Source: Eumeta japonica
Lineage: Eukaryota; Arthropoda; Insecta; Lepidoptera; Psychidae
Direction of reading: 5' to 3'
DNA: 64,000 nt
NCBI GenBank assembly: GCA_005406025.1
Contig: BGZK01001208.1
Location: 62,001-126,000 of the forward strand
Shown in pieces: positions 32,841 to 45,500 of the stretch. Position 1 is the stretch's first letter. Every line of letters begins with the position of its first letter. The notes below the pieces were generated by a model. It was not told where the DNA came from. It saw only the letters and a program-made list of their open reading frames with translations, and searched no databases. Position numbers and translations under genes: made by a program.

Positions 32841-33469
32841 CATTGCTGTTAACAATAGGCAATAGTTATAAAAATTTGTTTTTTATATTCACGTGAGCGA
32901 AGCTTTAGGCAGAAACTAATGTACAGTAAAACTTAATATTATTATATTATATCAAAAAAAAGAATTTTGTAAATTGGATCTGTGACTGGAGCTACGAGTT
33001 GTCGCGGTTATTCTGCCACCATGATGCAATAAAATTGTTAATGCTAAAACCCTAGGTTACCCATCGTGAGCAGATGTATAGTAAAACTTAGCCAGATAAG
33101 CTATTTCCACTATAAAAGAATCATTTTGTACAAACGTACAAATAACCGAGACACTGTGTTTTATAACACGAATTGATTTTTTTTTCTGTTTTAATGCATA
33201 AATTTCGGTTCTGTACATCGAAAATCAAAGCGCTTTTGCATTAGAAAATTTGTTTTTTTGCTTTCTATCGATAAAATATTACTTGTTAGAAATGTCTTAG
33301 CAATTTGTGTGGAAATTCGACGGTGGATTGCCATCATAAGGAAACTGTTAATGAGCTTTACAAAACACAAGTTTTAAAATTAACTTTGTTATATATATAA
33401 TTAAAATTCCAAACGAATATAAAAATATTCGGAACTAGACTGCCATTTTCCCCCTCAACAGTACGCCAT

Positions 33470-33635
33470 TTGAATTGATAGCGGCCGAAGCAAATAGGTC
33501 GCGCGCGCCCGAGTACGTACTCACTGACAGAGCCGACGTCATAGAGGCCGGCGTGGTGCGCTAGCGCATAGTTAAATACTACATCAGTGCGCGGTGCTGT
33601 TTTAACACTATCAAATACGCTCGTCCTCGCCAAAA
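33470..33635 (+). promoter_or_regulatory. Probable promoter/5' UTR of the SWIB-like gene
   Basis: A GC-richer island in AT-rich DNA, with gacgtcat (CRE-like, near 33535) and ccgagtacgtactcactgac. It leads to an ATG in the context caaaaATG at 33636. No TATA box is clear. Confidence 0.4.
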
Positions 33636-33678
33636 ATGTCGAACACTAACGAAGAAAAACTCAAAAGGAAGAGAAAAG
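33636..33678 (+). CDS. SWIB-like gene, coding exon 1
   Basis: ATG start; 14 codons plus one base; the donor gtaagt follows at 33679. Encodes MSNTNEEKLKRKRK. Confidence 0.8.
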
Positions 33679-36600
33679 GTAAGTTTTCAAATTACCACTG
33701 ACAATTTTCATTTATCAAAAGTTACTCAGCTTAAAAACCTATCCTTTGTCCTCTGTAATGGCTTCTCTTTATGATGTTCTAATTGAACTTTTACCAAAAT
33801 TCGATTTAAAATATTTCTAATAGTACGATAAATCAACGAAAATGTTTCATGTGAAAGTTGTTCAGTAAATTTGTCCGCTTTGTTTGATTTGTATGTCCTT
33901 TTTTAAGCCTTTTCGATATTCTTGGCAACTGATGCTTAATTTTTGTGAGATGCGAAAGAATATTATAGAAAAATATCACTGTGAATTACCTGTGGATGCG
34001 ATACGTATACGAACCGTGCCACATTTCCGCTATTAAATGAATCCAGTCATGGATATCATAACGACAAAGTTTCTTAGTGTCGTCAACTTTGTCACGTTCG
34101 CGCCATTCCTCTGAGTTGAACTTTTGTTGACCTTCACCGAGATCTAAAAAACACCCTTTTAACTAAAATTATTCCGCGCTCGTCTATCGTTTCCACTTCC
34201 AGTCGGCTGAGCTTTTACTTCGTTAATCGGCGTGAGGACGGCGTTTTAACATACTCATGTTGTTTGGAAGATTAGTATTATAGAATAGCATACCATTTAC
34301 TTCAAAACATTTTTCTAGATGACTTCAAACATTAGATAACTTCCTAAATTCATGTTTTTAGGATGTTTATTGGTAGATGAGTTCACAATTTTTATTTGTT
34401 TCTTTTTTGTCGGCCATATTATATGTACCATTTTATCATCCGTTGCTACATGCTTCATATCTTCAGGAAATGTGTACATGTGGTTTTAAACATGGTTTTT
34501 AAGTTTCGATTTGTGCGATATTTCCAGTGTTAATCGTAGTAGAAATGAAAAGCCATTTATTTGATAATTACTACGTCAAGTAATCATTATATGTACCGGA
34601 AGTGTAATGCGCAATCCAAAAACTTACTTTTAATTGTGAGAAAAATAAAAAATAAATTCGTTGTATAGACTTTGCGGCAGCGCCATAGGAATGACATTTA
34701 CATAGGCAAGAAATTTCTGTGCTATTAAAAAATGTATATCGCATCTTACAAGCGCATAAAAATAGATACAAAAAAGATTTTGAGTTGAACTCTTGAAGCT
34801 TATAGATGGCATTTTTACTTTATTTCAAATTGTTGAGAAAATGTCGCGAAATGCCAAAGTGATATAATGTCCAAGCGTAAACGTAATCCATAGTACAAGA
34901 CCCTTTTTAGGGTTCCTTGGCGTTTATAGCAGGGATGTAACGGAGGTAGTTTTATCGGAACCGAAGGCGGAGTCGGAGTTTTAAAATTTGCTTTATCGGA
35001 GTCGGAGGCAGGGTCAGAAGTGGTAACATGAGAGGGAATTTTTTATTTAAGGACAAATAAAGCATTATTTAGTCAATTTTTTTTCATTTCAATTTTCAAG
35101 TATAAAATAAAACACAAACAATGAAAAAGAAATTGGCATATTTTTAAATAAACAAGAAATTAAAATAAATGAATTTAAACTCAAAGTAGCATATTACATT
35201 ATATTAAATAACAAAAGCTTCAAAATAAATTAAATCAAATTAATTGACTCCAAAAGTAGTGTATTATACTTTACGAACAAAAGCTTTGAAGCTTTGTCTC
35301 CGTCCAATCTATTTCTTAACGAGTCGTAGATTAGGTCAGCGTCACTAAAAAGTTGTTCGCTCGCTACCGAGCCTGGTGGACACGACAAATATTGGCGGGC
35401 AATTGATTGAAGGGGCTGGAATTTTGTATTTCCATTTACTATTCACCACAATAAAGGATCATCACTAATACTTATACGTTTTTCTTTATTGAACTCATTT
35501 AGTATACTTTTCAATACAACAAATTTGTCAAAAAACTGCACATTTTTCAGATGTGGTATTATCATCGTCTTCATCACTACCTAACAATATATTCGACAAA
35601 ATTGTTTGGACTTTACTATAGCTAGCTTCTGCTGGTAATTCCATTCTTGCCCGTTTTTCTACAGGAACGGCAATATTATCAGCCTTGTTTTTAGATGTAT
35701 CTGCATCAAATAGTGACGTTACTTCTGTTTCAATCTTTTCTTTAACCACTTCATTAAAAAAAATTTTTTTATAGCGAGGATCTAGATATGTTGCTATTGC
35801 AAAGAAATTGTTTGATTGAAGGTCACCAAATTTGGAATTTAGTTGATCGACGGTACATTTTATTATACTTTTAAATTTTTCATTTGTGTCTTGTTTACCG
35901 CCTTCAGTGTGTAATGTATACTTGAGTGTGTGTATAAGTGGAATTACTGATGAGATACTGGTGTTATTATCACTCATATTTCGGGTAATTTTTTCAAAAG
36001 GTTGAAGTATAGTCACTATTTTTTTAAGCTGCAGCCGTTCTTCTGGAGACAACTGAGAAATGTTGTGTTTACATGCGTACAGGCATAGAGAATCCTGTAT
36101 TCTAATCATTCTTTCCAACATATAAAATGTACTGTTCCACCTGTAACAAATTAATTAAACTAATTAACGCTTATAATTTTAGACTAATTTACAATATAAC
36201 TTAAAGTATTATTTAAATTAAACGAATAACAAAAAGTAAATAATACACTCATTATAATCAGCGTGCATATACCACAGCAAGTTTTAATAAAATCGATTTA
36301 ATGGTTTTATTTGAATTTATTGTATTAGCGTGGATAGATCTTTGATTGAAATGATGTAATCTGGAGGTAAAAAGAAATGCACAAATTAATACAACTTACC
36401 GCGTACTACACTCCTGTATTACACTCAAACATTCTTGGTTGAATTGTTCCTTTTGTATTTTATGCAGTTCAGTCTGAGCTATTTGGGAATGATTAAAATG
36501 CGTCGAAATTTTTTTGCATTTCGATAATAAGGCTTTAATTTCTTCATCACAATCTAACAGTGTCCGCACACACAGTTGCAACTGATGTATAGTGCAACTG

Positions 36601-39468
36601 ACATCAGGTATGTCGCCGAGTTTCATTGCTCGTTTCATATTAGATCCAGAGTCGCGTACAAAACAATGAATTTCCTCTTTTATGATGCCCCATTCCATCA
36701 ACATACTCTTAATTTTTTCTAGAACTAGGTCTTCTGTATGTCTTCCATCAAATGTATGGCATTTTAAAATAACTTTTAGCTTTTTAAAATCTCTGTCTAT
36801 GCCATGCGCTGTCAGACTCAATAAAGACACATTCGAACTTGGTTCGGTCCAAATGTCTGTTGTAAATGAGATCTTTTTAAATTGTGTGAGCAAATCCTTA
36901 ATTTCTTTTGGTAATTTTTCATATAAATGACCACAAATATTTTCAGTAAAAAAATGTCTTCCCCTTAAGTGATAATTCGGCACAGTGAACTGCATAAGTC
37001 GCCGAAATCCTATACCTTCCATAAAATTGAAGGGTAGATCTTGCAAAGCAATCATTTCAGAAATCAATTTGTCAATTTCGATAGATTTAGCATTAGAAGT
37101 GCACCATTTTGTATTCTTCAGCAAAGTTTCTTTTAAAGACTTAAAGTAATTTGTTTTTTAGCATCCTGAAGGGGCGGCGAAATCGAAGGCTGTACAGTAC
37201 CTATTTTTTTTTTCAGTTTCTAACTTTATTAATTCTTCATATTCAGTGGCATGGACAGACTTCAAATGGCCTTTTAACGACGTTGTCGTACCTCCCTTTC
37301 TTGAATACGTCTTCATACACAGTTTACACTTTGCCGAATCTGAATTAACTTCAATGAAGTAGTTCCAAATACAACTTGATTTAGGTTTCATTGTCCAACA
37401 CAAAAACAGATCACTTTTATTGATAATTAAGCCGCAAAAATCAAAACAATATACATATATATATATATATATAACCTATGAACGTGTCGTGTGTGTAACA
37501 AATTAACAACAAGTGAAAAAATAATTGACGATAGAGTGCACGTAGTGGGAGTCCTGGGGATTCCCCGCGCGACATGTATGAACCTGTTCATAACAGTCGA
37601 CAGTCGACACAGGCCGCCGCCGCCGCTATGTTATGTTTCGACCTCCAATTAAAACCTTCGATTTAAAAGTGTCGGAGCCGAAGTCGGAACCGAAGGTGTA
37701 ATAATAATCGGAAGTTCCGACTTAACGGAACCAGAGTCGAAGCTCCATAACATCCCTGGTTTATAGGATCAATTCGTTGTCTACCTGTCCGTCTATTTGT
37801 CAGTCTAACAAGACCCTTTTTTTTCAGGAACAGTGGAGGTATCAATTAAAAATTATTAGCAAATGCCTACTTTGCTATTAATTCGACTGCAATCTCTTAA
37901 AACTGTAAAAATCGAGCTTTTAATATAAGCTCACGTAATCAAAAACTACAGCTATTTATGCCCTATATTTTAAGAGCTTTTCACTTCGGCCTAGAATCTG
38001 ATAATAAATAAGATCTCGAAAAATCGCGATAGACGAAAGACGATAGACGAGTTAATAAATTGAGCAGCCCTAAACCACGTCGAATCGGTGGTTGTCCATA
38101 TTTTATCACTGATGACTTATTTTATAGTTAGTGAAGATATTTTCATGAAAAAACTTGAAAAAACGTTTATCCTTCCAAATAGATGGATGGTTCGAAGGGT
38201 CCCGCACTCTAGATATCGCAGGTTAAGGCCATAAACCTAAAAGCATTACTAACTAGCGAATTCTTTACATTCCATAGTAAATACACTAACCTATCATGTG
38301 TCATTTTTGTCCTACAGTTAGGAATCAGAGAAGTGTTACACTCTAATTGACGAGATTCAAACTTATGACTGAGTAATCATACCATTTAATTTGTAAACGA
38401 ATATGGCCATTTATAAATACAAAAATTTCTTGTACTACTGTAAAGTAATCTTTAATCAAAAACTTTGTAATTTTTTATTACCTCTTTAATCATGTCGCTA
38501 TATTTTTGGATTTTTAATCCAATTATCTTAAAAATTAACTAACAGACTACTTGTTAGTAATAATATTTGGGCAATCAGCGAATCGACTTCTTTAGCATTA
38601 TGCATTTTATAAGCTACCTCGATCCAGAATTCTCTCAAAGAGAAAACTCGGACATTTCGTCAAAGCGAAGGTCCTCAGGAAGGTTTAACTCATCACTGAT
38701 TATATTAATACAAAAGGGCCCTGTACTGTGAAATATAACTAGGGCGGACTCACTTGAAAAAACATTGTCGATATAAATATTTTGTTGTCGCGCAGATGTC
38801 TGGTGTTCCCACAGCGACGTAAATATCCGAGCGTAATAACTAATGCGGACCTACTCGACAAAGCGTTGTCGACATTTTCTATTTAGTAGAAAGGTTAATT
38901 AAAACAATACGTATTTAATTTTTCTACAAATAGGGGCACGATTCATATTTTTATGTAAACATATTAGTCCGAATGAATTAGTCAACCAGTTGAAAATGAT
39001 GAAAAATAGAGATACTGTAAAAAAAGATAAAAAAAAAGTAATATTTGTAGATATTCATAAAATTATGACGATATTGATTTCAGTGTCTTTTAAAATCAAG
39101 ATTTCATCAGATGTCAACGTTTTGAGATCCTAGAAAGTTTTTCCCTTTGATTGAATGGAAAGTTTTGAAAAAAATTTTTTTTTTAATAGTTTGTTAATCA
39201 GTAAACCGATCGACTACAAAAATCTTATCATCTCTATTTCTAATAAAATTAGGAGTAATGTTGTTAACTTGGTTGAAATCCGTTCATTTCTTCGAGTAGT
39301 ATCGTAAACAAAACATTTTCACAAACGTTTAATTTCTTAAATTTTTTCGTAAATTTTAAAAGTTCATTTTTTTTTTAATAGAATGAATTTTTGCGCTTAA
39401 ATAGCTGCGTCGGATGCAGCAAGCTCGTTAAAATATAATAAATTGACGGAAAGATAACCTTGAAAAAT

Positions 39469-39514
<46 letters not shown>

Positions 39515-42500
39515 ATACATATTTTTAAGAACTTGTAGAATCTTAAGCGATCGAGTCCGATCACGGTCCTGCTTTCAATTATAGTTCCGGTCGCGCACCC
39601 TGTGTCGACCCGCCCTCGCTGTTTAAGATTAATAGCATTTCGGAGGAAATAACTTCACAAAAGACATAATTTTTAATTAAACCAAAAAAAAAAATATTGT
39701 GGAATATTCTTGCTATTGCAAAGTTTTCTGTAGGTCTTCCGAAGACCTGCAATTCTATACTATATTAAATTGATGTGTCTTTAATGTTTAGTCAACCTAA
39801 GACATACAAACGCTCCAAACGCGCCTCGTTACGGTTTACAGAACCATTTTTCATATAATATAAACTGTCCCGAAGAAATTCTCTAGATCATAGTAAAAGC
39901 AGCACAATAAAATATTTCCTAATATGGAAACAACAAATCGACAGACAGACAGATAGTAGCTTTGTTTTGTATTATACCTGTTTTGCTCTTATCTTCATCC
40001 ACTTGAGTATAGAAAAACATTTGTTTTTATGGCTATATCGTTCTAACCTTGGTTTCGTTTTTCGTTAAAATGGCGGTTTCGTTCATAGTTCCGATTCTAG
40101 TTTCACTTTGGGTTTTGATTCCGCTTATACTTTTAATTACAAACCCGATCTGATTCCAGAATCTTTTGGTCAATTGCGAATCCGGTATCAATTTTAGTTC
40201 AAATTGTGTTTCCGTTCACGATTCCAACCCCACTCGGACTCGCTTTCCGATTCGCTCCTCCACAGTCCCATCCCGATTTGTATCCAATTTTTGCTCATGT
40301 TGTAACTTATTGATTTTAGATACTTTTAAATTGCTCATTTTTGTACAGTACTCACCTTATTATGTCTTTAACACCTTATTTCTCAGTAGCATTCTATACA
40401 ATGAATATGTGAGGAATTCCACGCAGAAGGAAACCGAATTAAAAAAGTCATAACGATGAATGAAGTAAAATTTATTATTCAATATAAAATATGCTAGAAA
40501 AGTGACATTCTCATCACACTAAAATATACTAAAAATATAGCTTAAATATCTAAATTATAATTCGATCTACATGGAATTACTCATATATTTATTCTATTAA
40601 ATGCTAAAATGTGTCGTAGTTGAAATATGCATGTACAATACAACGCACGAAATTTTGCCTCTGTGAAGATCGTCATGAAAGCGTCGCAATGGGGTAAAAT
40701 AGGAACGCGCGGAGAAATCCGAGGCTGGGAGCGTTATTTGGACATTAAATCATTTGCAGGCAATTCTGAGCGAGAGTTTCGTGCATTGTACTGTACAACT
40801 GCTAGACAGTACAACAATCCCTGAAAATCGCTCTTGGTTGCGATGTAAATCAGGACAATTAGAACAAGTCCAAACATGGATAAAATATGTTGCTCCGTTA
40901 TACCGTTCAACCGTTCAGTTTCATCATCAGACCCTGGAAATCATTCATTGTCAGAGTACGATACATCTAAAGACAACTCTAACACGCTGAAACACGACTA
41001 GAATATGTCATTCCACTATGGAGTTCCTGTGACTACCTTCTGGCTCCATCATCAGATCAGTCCAGTTATACCATATTTTTGTATTATCATCAGTCCTCCA
41101 TAAGTGTGCAAAGATTTAATTCGATTCAACTCAACAGTTTATATATAAAAAAAGCTCTCTTCGCTTTATACGAAAAAAGGAAAATCGATTGTAAATCGCT
41201 TGAAAATCACCATTGACCAATTTTCGCTTTGAGAGTGTAATTTGAAATAACGACGAAATCACGATTTCCCACTGTTTTTGAATTCACGTATGTGATTAAA
41301 TTTCATTGTTATTATTTATTAATTTCACTGTAGAGGCAATACCGTTAACAGCAAGGCAATTTGCACTTCAAAAAACCAAGTTGAGAATGACCAAAATAAT
41401 TTTAAAAATATGCCAGATTAGAAATCGATTTGTTTTAGATAATAAGGCTGCCGGTCTGCTATACCATTGCTAACTCACGCTGGCAATCTTAAACAGCGCT
41501 CTATCGATATTGAAAATAATAATTCGTGGTCGATTATGGCCATGGACACGGCCATTCTGAACGTCGACGGGGCATATAGACGAGTATGGAGACTTGGCCC
41601 GTCATTGGCTACGTGATGATCATACAAGCATGTTACTCAAAGCTCGTCTTTAAAATGATTTCTTGGTAAAATATAATAATGTCAATTTGTTCTATGCAAT
41701 AATGCTTTATAGTACTTTAGAACATATCGAAAACAATCGTCAATAAGGTTCTTCTTGATGCAGAATACGTGTCAGTACATTCGAAATGCTGAGCCATTTA
41801 TTTCATTTATTTAGTCGATGTTTTGTTATTGTGTGAAGTCGAATCTTGAAACGTGTTCATTTTATTTTTTAAACGAAGGCTAAAATTCAGCTGCACTATT
41901 GAAAAAATTAAATTATTGTCTTTTAAATTTTAATTTAGGACATAAAATTATAGAAATATTAGAGCCTTAATATTACTTTTTCTGACTCTGTTTATACAAT
42001 TACTTTGAAGTTTTATTTTAATTTTCTAAGTATGAAGACTATATATGTCCGGTTTTTCAACGTCTATTTATTTGATAATTAACTATCACTATTTGCATTC
42101 AATCGACTGTTTATGCTACAAAACATAAGTGATGTTCTGTGGTTTTCACTGTTTATCTTTTCCAAAATCTAGATAAAATATTTTCTTTCTTTAATATTAT
42201 CTTCTATTTAATTTTAATTTGCTCTACTTCTCGCCGACTACCACAATCTTATTAGGCATTAATAATGTCGTTTTCCACAGCGACGTTATTATGCGACCGA
42301 GTTATACGTAGTCGTGCGGAGGTCTACGACAAAACGTAAGTGCGAATAGGACTCGCGCCCTAAGGGTTTATAAACAAACTTGATCGCGTTCTTTTTCAAT
42401 TGCGAAACTTTGGGAAGTCTTAAATTTTCGTAGCGGCAGGAAGTTAAAAAATGTTCTGCCATACATCGGTCTGCATCACGATTTCATTGCTCACACTACA

Positions 42501-45500
42501 ATTGCAACTGTGAATGTATTACTCATAAAAAATATTTGTAGTATAAATAAAACATAACTGTTTCCGGGATTTTTACCTTTACTTGTGCTATGAGACCGTA
42601 TAATTGACAAATTTCATGATTCTGGATAATGAGAAGGATCTTACAGATTTTAATTTACTGAAAGTATCAAAATATAAGGCACAAATGACCATATTGTTTG
42701 ATTGTGTTGACTTAAAAGCTTTTAAGGAACCGCAATGTATTTGCTGTTAATTTCGTATATGTTCCTGAGAAAATAGGTCTCGACAAATAGACGGACGGAG
42801 AGACAACGAAGTGATACTATAATGCTTTCTTTTTACCTTTTGGGGGACGGAACCCTAAAAGGACCCAAAGTATAAGCACCCGAAACCAACGAACTTCCAT
42901 TAAACGAATGATATATCGACATGCAAAAATAACTCGAAAAATAGTAAAAATAGATTGCTAAATACTCTTAAAAGCCCAATATTTACGAAACTTCGATTTT
43001 CGTAAATATTTGACTTCGATAAATCGGCTTAAAAACAATAACTAAATAAAACATTTTTCAATTTTTGAGATAATGTTCGAGAGAGTCATAAGCGAGTTGT
43101 TGTCTTTTAACTTTAAAGAGCAATCAATTATCATCTGCAAACAGTGCTATCTCATTAACATCCATAAGGCCAGGTAAGTCGTATTATATAAAAAATAAAT
43201 ATTACATACTCGATACAAAAACGGATTAAGATTTGAGCCTTGTGGTACCCTATAATAATGCAACACGCAAAATAAAGTATCTGTACAGTAAAACGCACGA
43301 AATTCTACCATTCCGAATGCATGCGCATGATGCAAAGCGCAGGTTCAACGCCAGACTCTTCCTTCTGCTCCCCCGCGTTCTCATTTTACGCCATTTCGTA
43401 AACTGCGTTTACGCTCTTTCGTGACTGACTTCACAGTGGCAGTTTCGTGCGTTGTACTGTAACTGTTAAGGAAAAGTATGACAGGCGCGCGCGCATAACG
43501 GGTGAGAACAAAATTTTAACAGACGGAGTTGGTGACAGCGAATGAAAAAGAGTTTTACCCAATATACACAATAATCGGATGTTATAATAATAAACATTAA
43601 TAACTTGCATTTCATTTAAGCATATCTATGTAAAAGTATCCCTGCCAATGTCTATCAGCCCCTCTAGATTTGTAATTTAAACTATACTAAAGTTTAAAAA
43701 TGCTAACTACTCATATATAAAACAACTATATTTTGTCTTTTTGATTTATCAGAGCCCAGGGAAAACGCAATCCTTTCTGAAACCTCAAGTCAAGAGTTGG
43801 CGGGCAACGGGGAAGTCGACTTGAACAAAAAAAAGGTAATTAACCGATTGGTTATGGAACAGCAAAGAGAACATAGCTACAAATTATTATACTATATTTA
43901 CATGTGTGTTTGTGTATACCTGGTTACATAAATATAAACTTGTTGTTCCTACTATAAAGTAGCCCGAGATTATATACTTGGTACACACTCATGGTTCACA
44001 ATTATTTAAAGCTAGATTCCAAGCCTATTTGTAATCACTCACGCCCTACCAGCTTAGAAAAGAATAGACTATTTCTCTTATCATTACAAAACTTTAGCAT
44101 AAGTGACAGAAAAAGTGTAATAAAACGCCAACTATCAAGGTAATTATGATGGTACTTTTAACGAGCGGGACGATGGTAAATGTATCAAATATAGGGCCGA
44201 CTTTTAGGCACCTGAGAGCCCACGAGCTTACGTGATACACTCGACGGGTGCCAGTGAACTGTAGGCAGATAGAGATGGTCCATGTGGAGATGTGGTTTTT
44301 GCTCACTCTAGACCATTTAACCGTAAATTACACGTGAATTTGTATGCAATAATAAAATTAAAAATTAATTATTTTCACTAAATTCACGTTAATGACCTTA
44401 ATTAAAATGTGTTTCAATCGTTCACGAACTCAATTTCATACATTCATTTTGACTTATTACAACATTTTAATTTGTCAAGAAAATTGGATATAATTTTGTT
44501 TACATTACTCCTCCATCCACTTACATTTAACCCACCGACGTGATATGCTTCGGCCGCTGTTTAGCAGTGCTTTGTACGCCTAATTTTTACCCGACTACAC
44601 AAAAACCCTAGGAAAGTTATGGATTTAATAGTGTATGGACATAAACACCTACATATATAGGTATATTCATTTGTTTTCTTGTAATTCCTAAAATGCTTAT
44701 CTAATCCTAATCTTACAAATGAAATGTTATTCGACGCGTCTTACCACTCCGTTGCATAGGGTATAAATTCAATATGGCCGAGTTTATTCGTCATTTTCGT
44801 ACCTCAAAAAAATTAAAAATTTAAAGAAAACTAATAATTTGTTTCTACCATTTAAAACGAAATAAAAATATTGTCATATGTTCACGCATGTAAAAACATA
44901 ATAAATACATGTTTTAAAAAACTAAAACCCGACTACTAAAAATGCATAAATAATGTGGCTATGAAAACGATACCTGATTTTCTTGTCAAGTCCAAATTAG
45001 AAATCAATCAATAGATGCAAATGAAGCTACTTACGTACAAATAGTGCAGAGCCATTTGCACAATTGCGAATGCTATTTATGACTCCTTGACATTATGATA
45101 AGTGTTAATTTATTTCAGTAAATAGGCACTACTTTATACATATATTATAAATTAAACTTCCTATAATTCAGCAAAAAATTGACAACTACTTTTTGCATTA
45201 GGTAGAAAGAAAAAGACCAGCTAAAGTTTCTGCAACTGCTTCTGAAGGTTCACCAAAGAAAATAACAAAGCAAAGTTCTGAAAAACAAGTTGAAGAAGAC
45301 GAAAAAGAAGATGACACTAGCGGAGGTGAATCTGAGGAAGTAAGTGCTGTTCGTAAATTAAAACCGTGATGACTTTCGTGATGCGGAAGTTTGTCACCCG
45401 TTCCATCTTCTCATGATATCTCTCGTCGAAATATCAGCACTAGCGGAGCTCTGAACTCGTGCTAATGTTTTGTTTTGAGTTTTTTCTTGCTGACTATAAA

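Larger units (their letters stand above)
34930..37758 (-). mobile_element. hAT transposon with BED finger, 2.83 kb, nearly intact
   Basis: Terminal repeats cagggatgtaacggag and, inverted, cagggatgttatggag (14 of 16 identical) with an exact 8-bp duplication. Quasi-palindromic ggaaccgaag/cttcgg words fill the subterminal DNA on both sides. It lies antisense in intron 1 of the SWIB-like gene. Confidence 0.95.
34890..38020. repeat. Older dispersed repeat split by the hAT insertion
   Basis: The left half (34890-34929: agggttccttggcgtttatag) and right half (37759 on: gtttataggatcaattcg, ttgtctacctgtccgtct) belong to the same repeat family as 42575-42870 (inverted) and 52085-52660, where the halves are contiguous. 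Removing the hAT and one duplication restores the repeat. Confidence 0.75.

Noticed and set aside
44094..44306. 70-codon minus-strand frame with a hydrophobic end in intron 2
   Set aside because: Inside an intron of the SWIB-like gene, no family, probable transposon-derived DNA.
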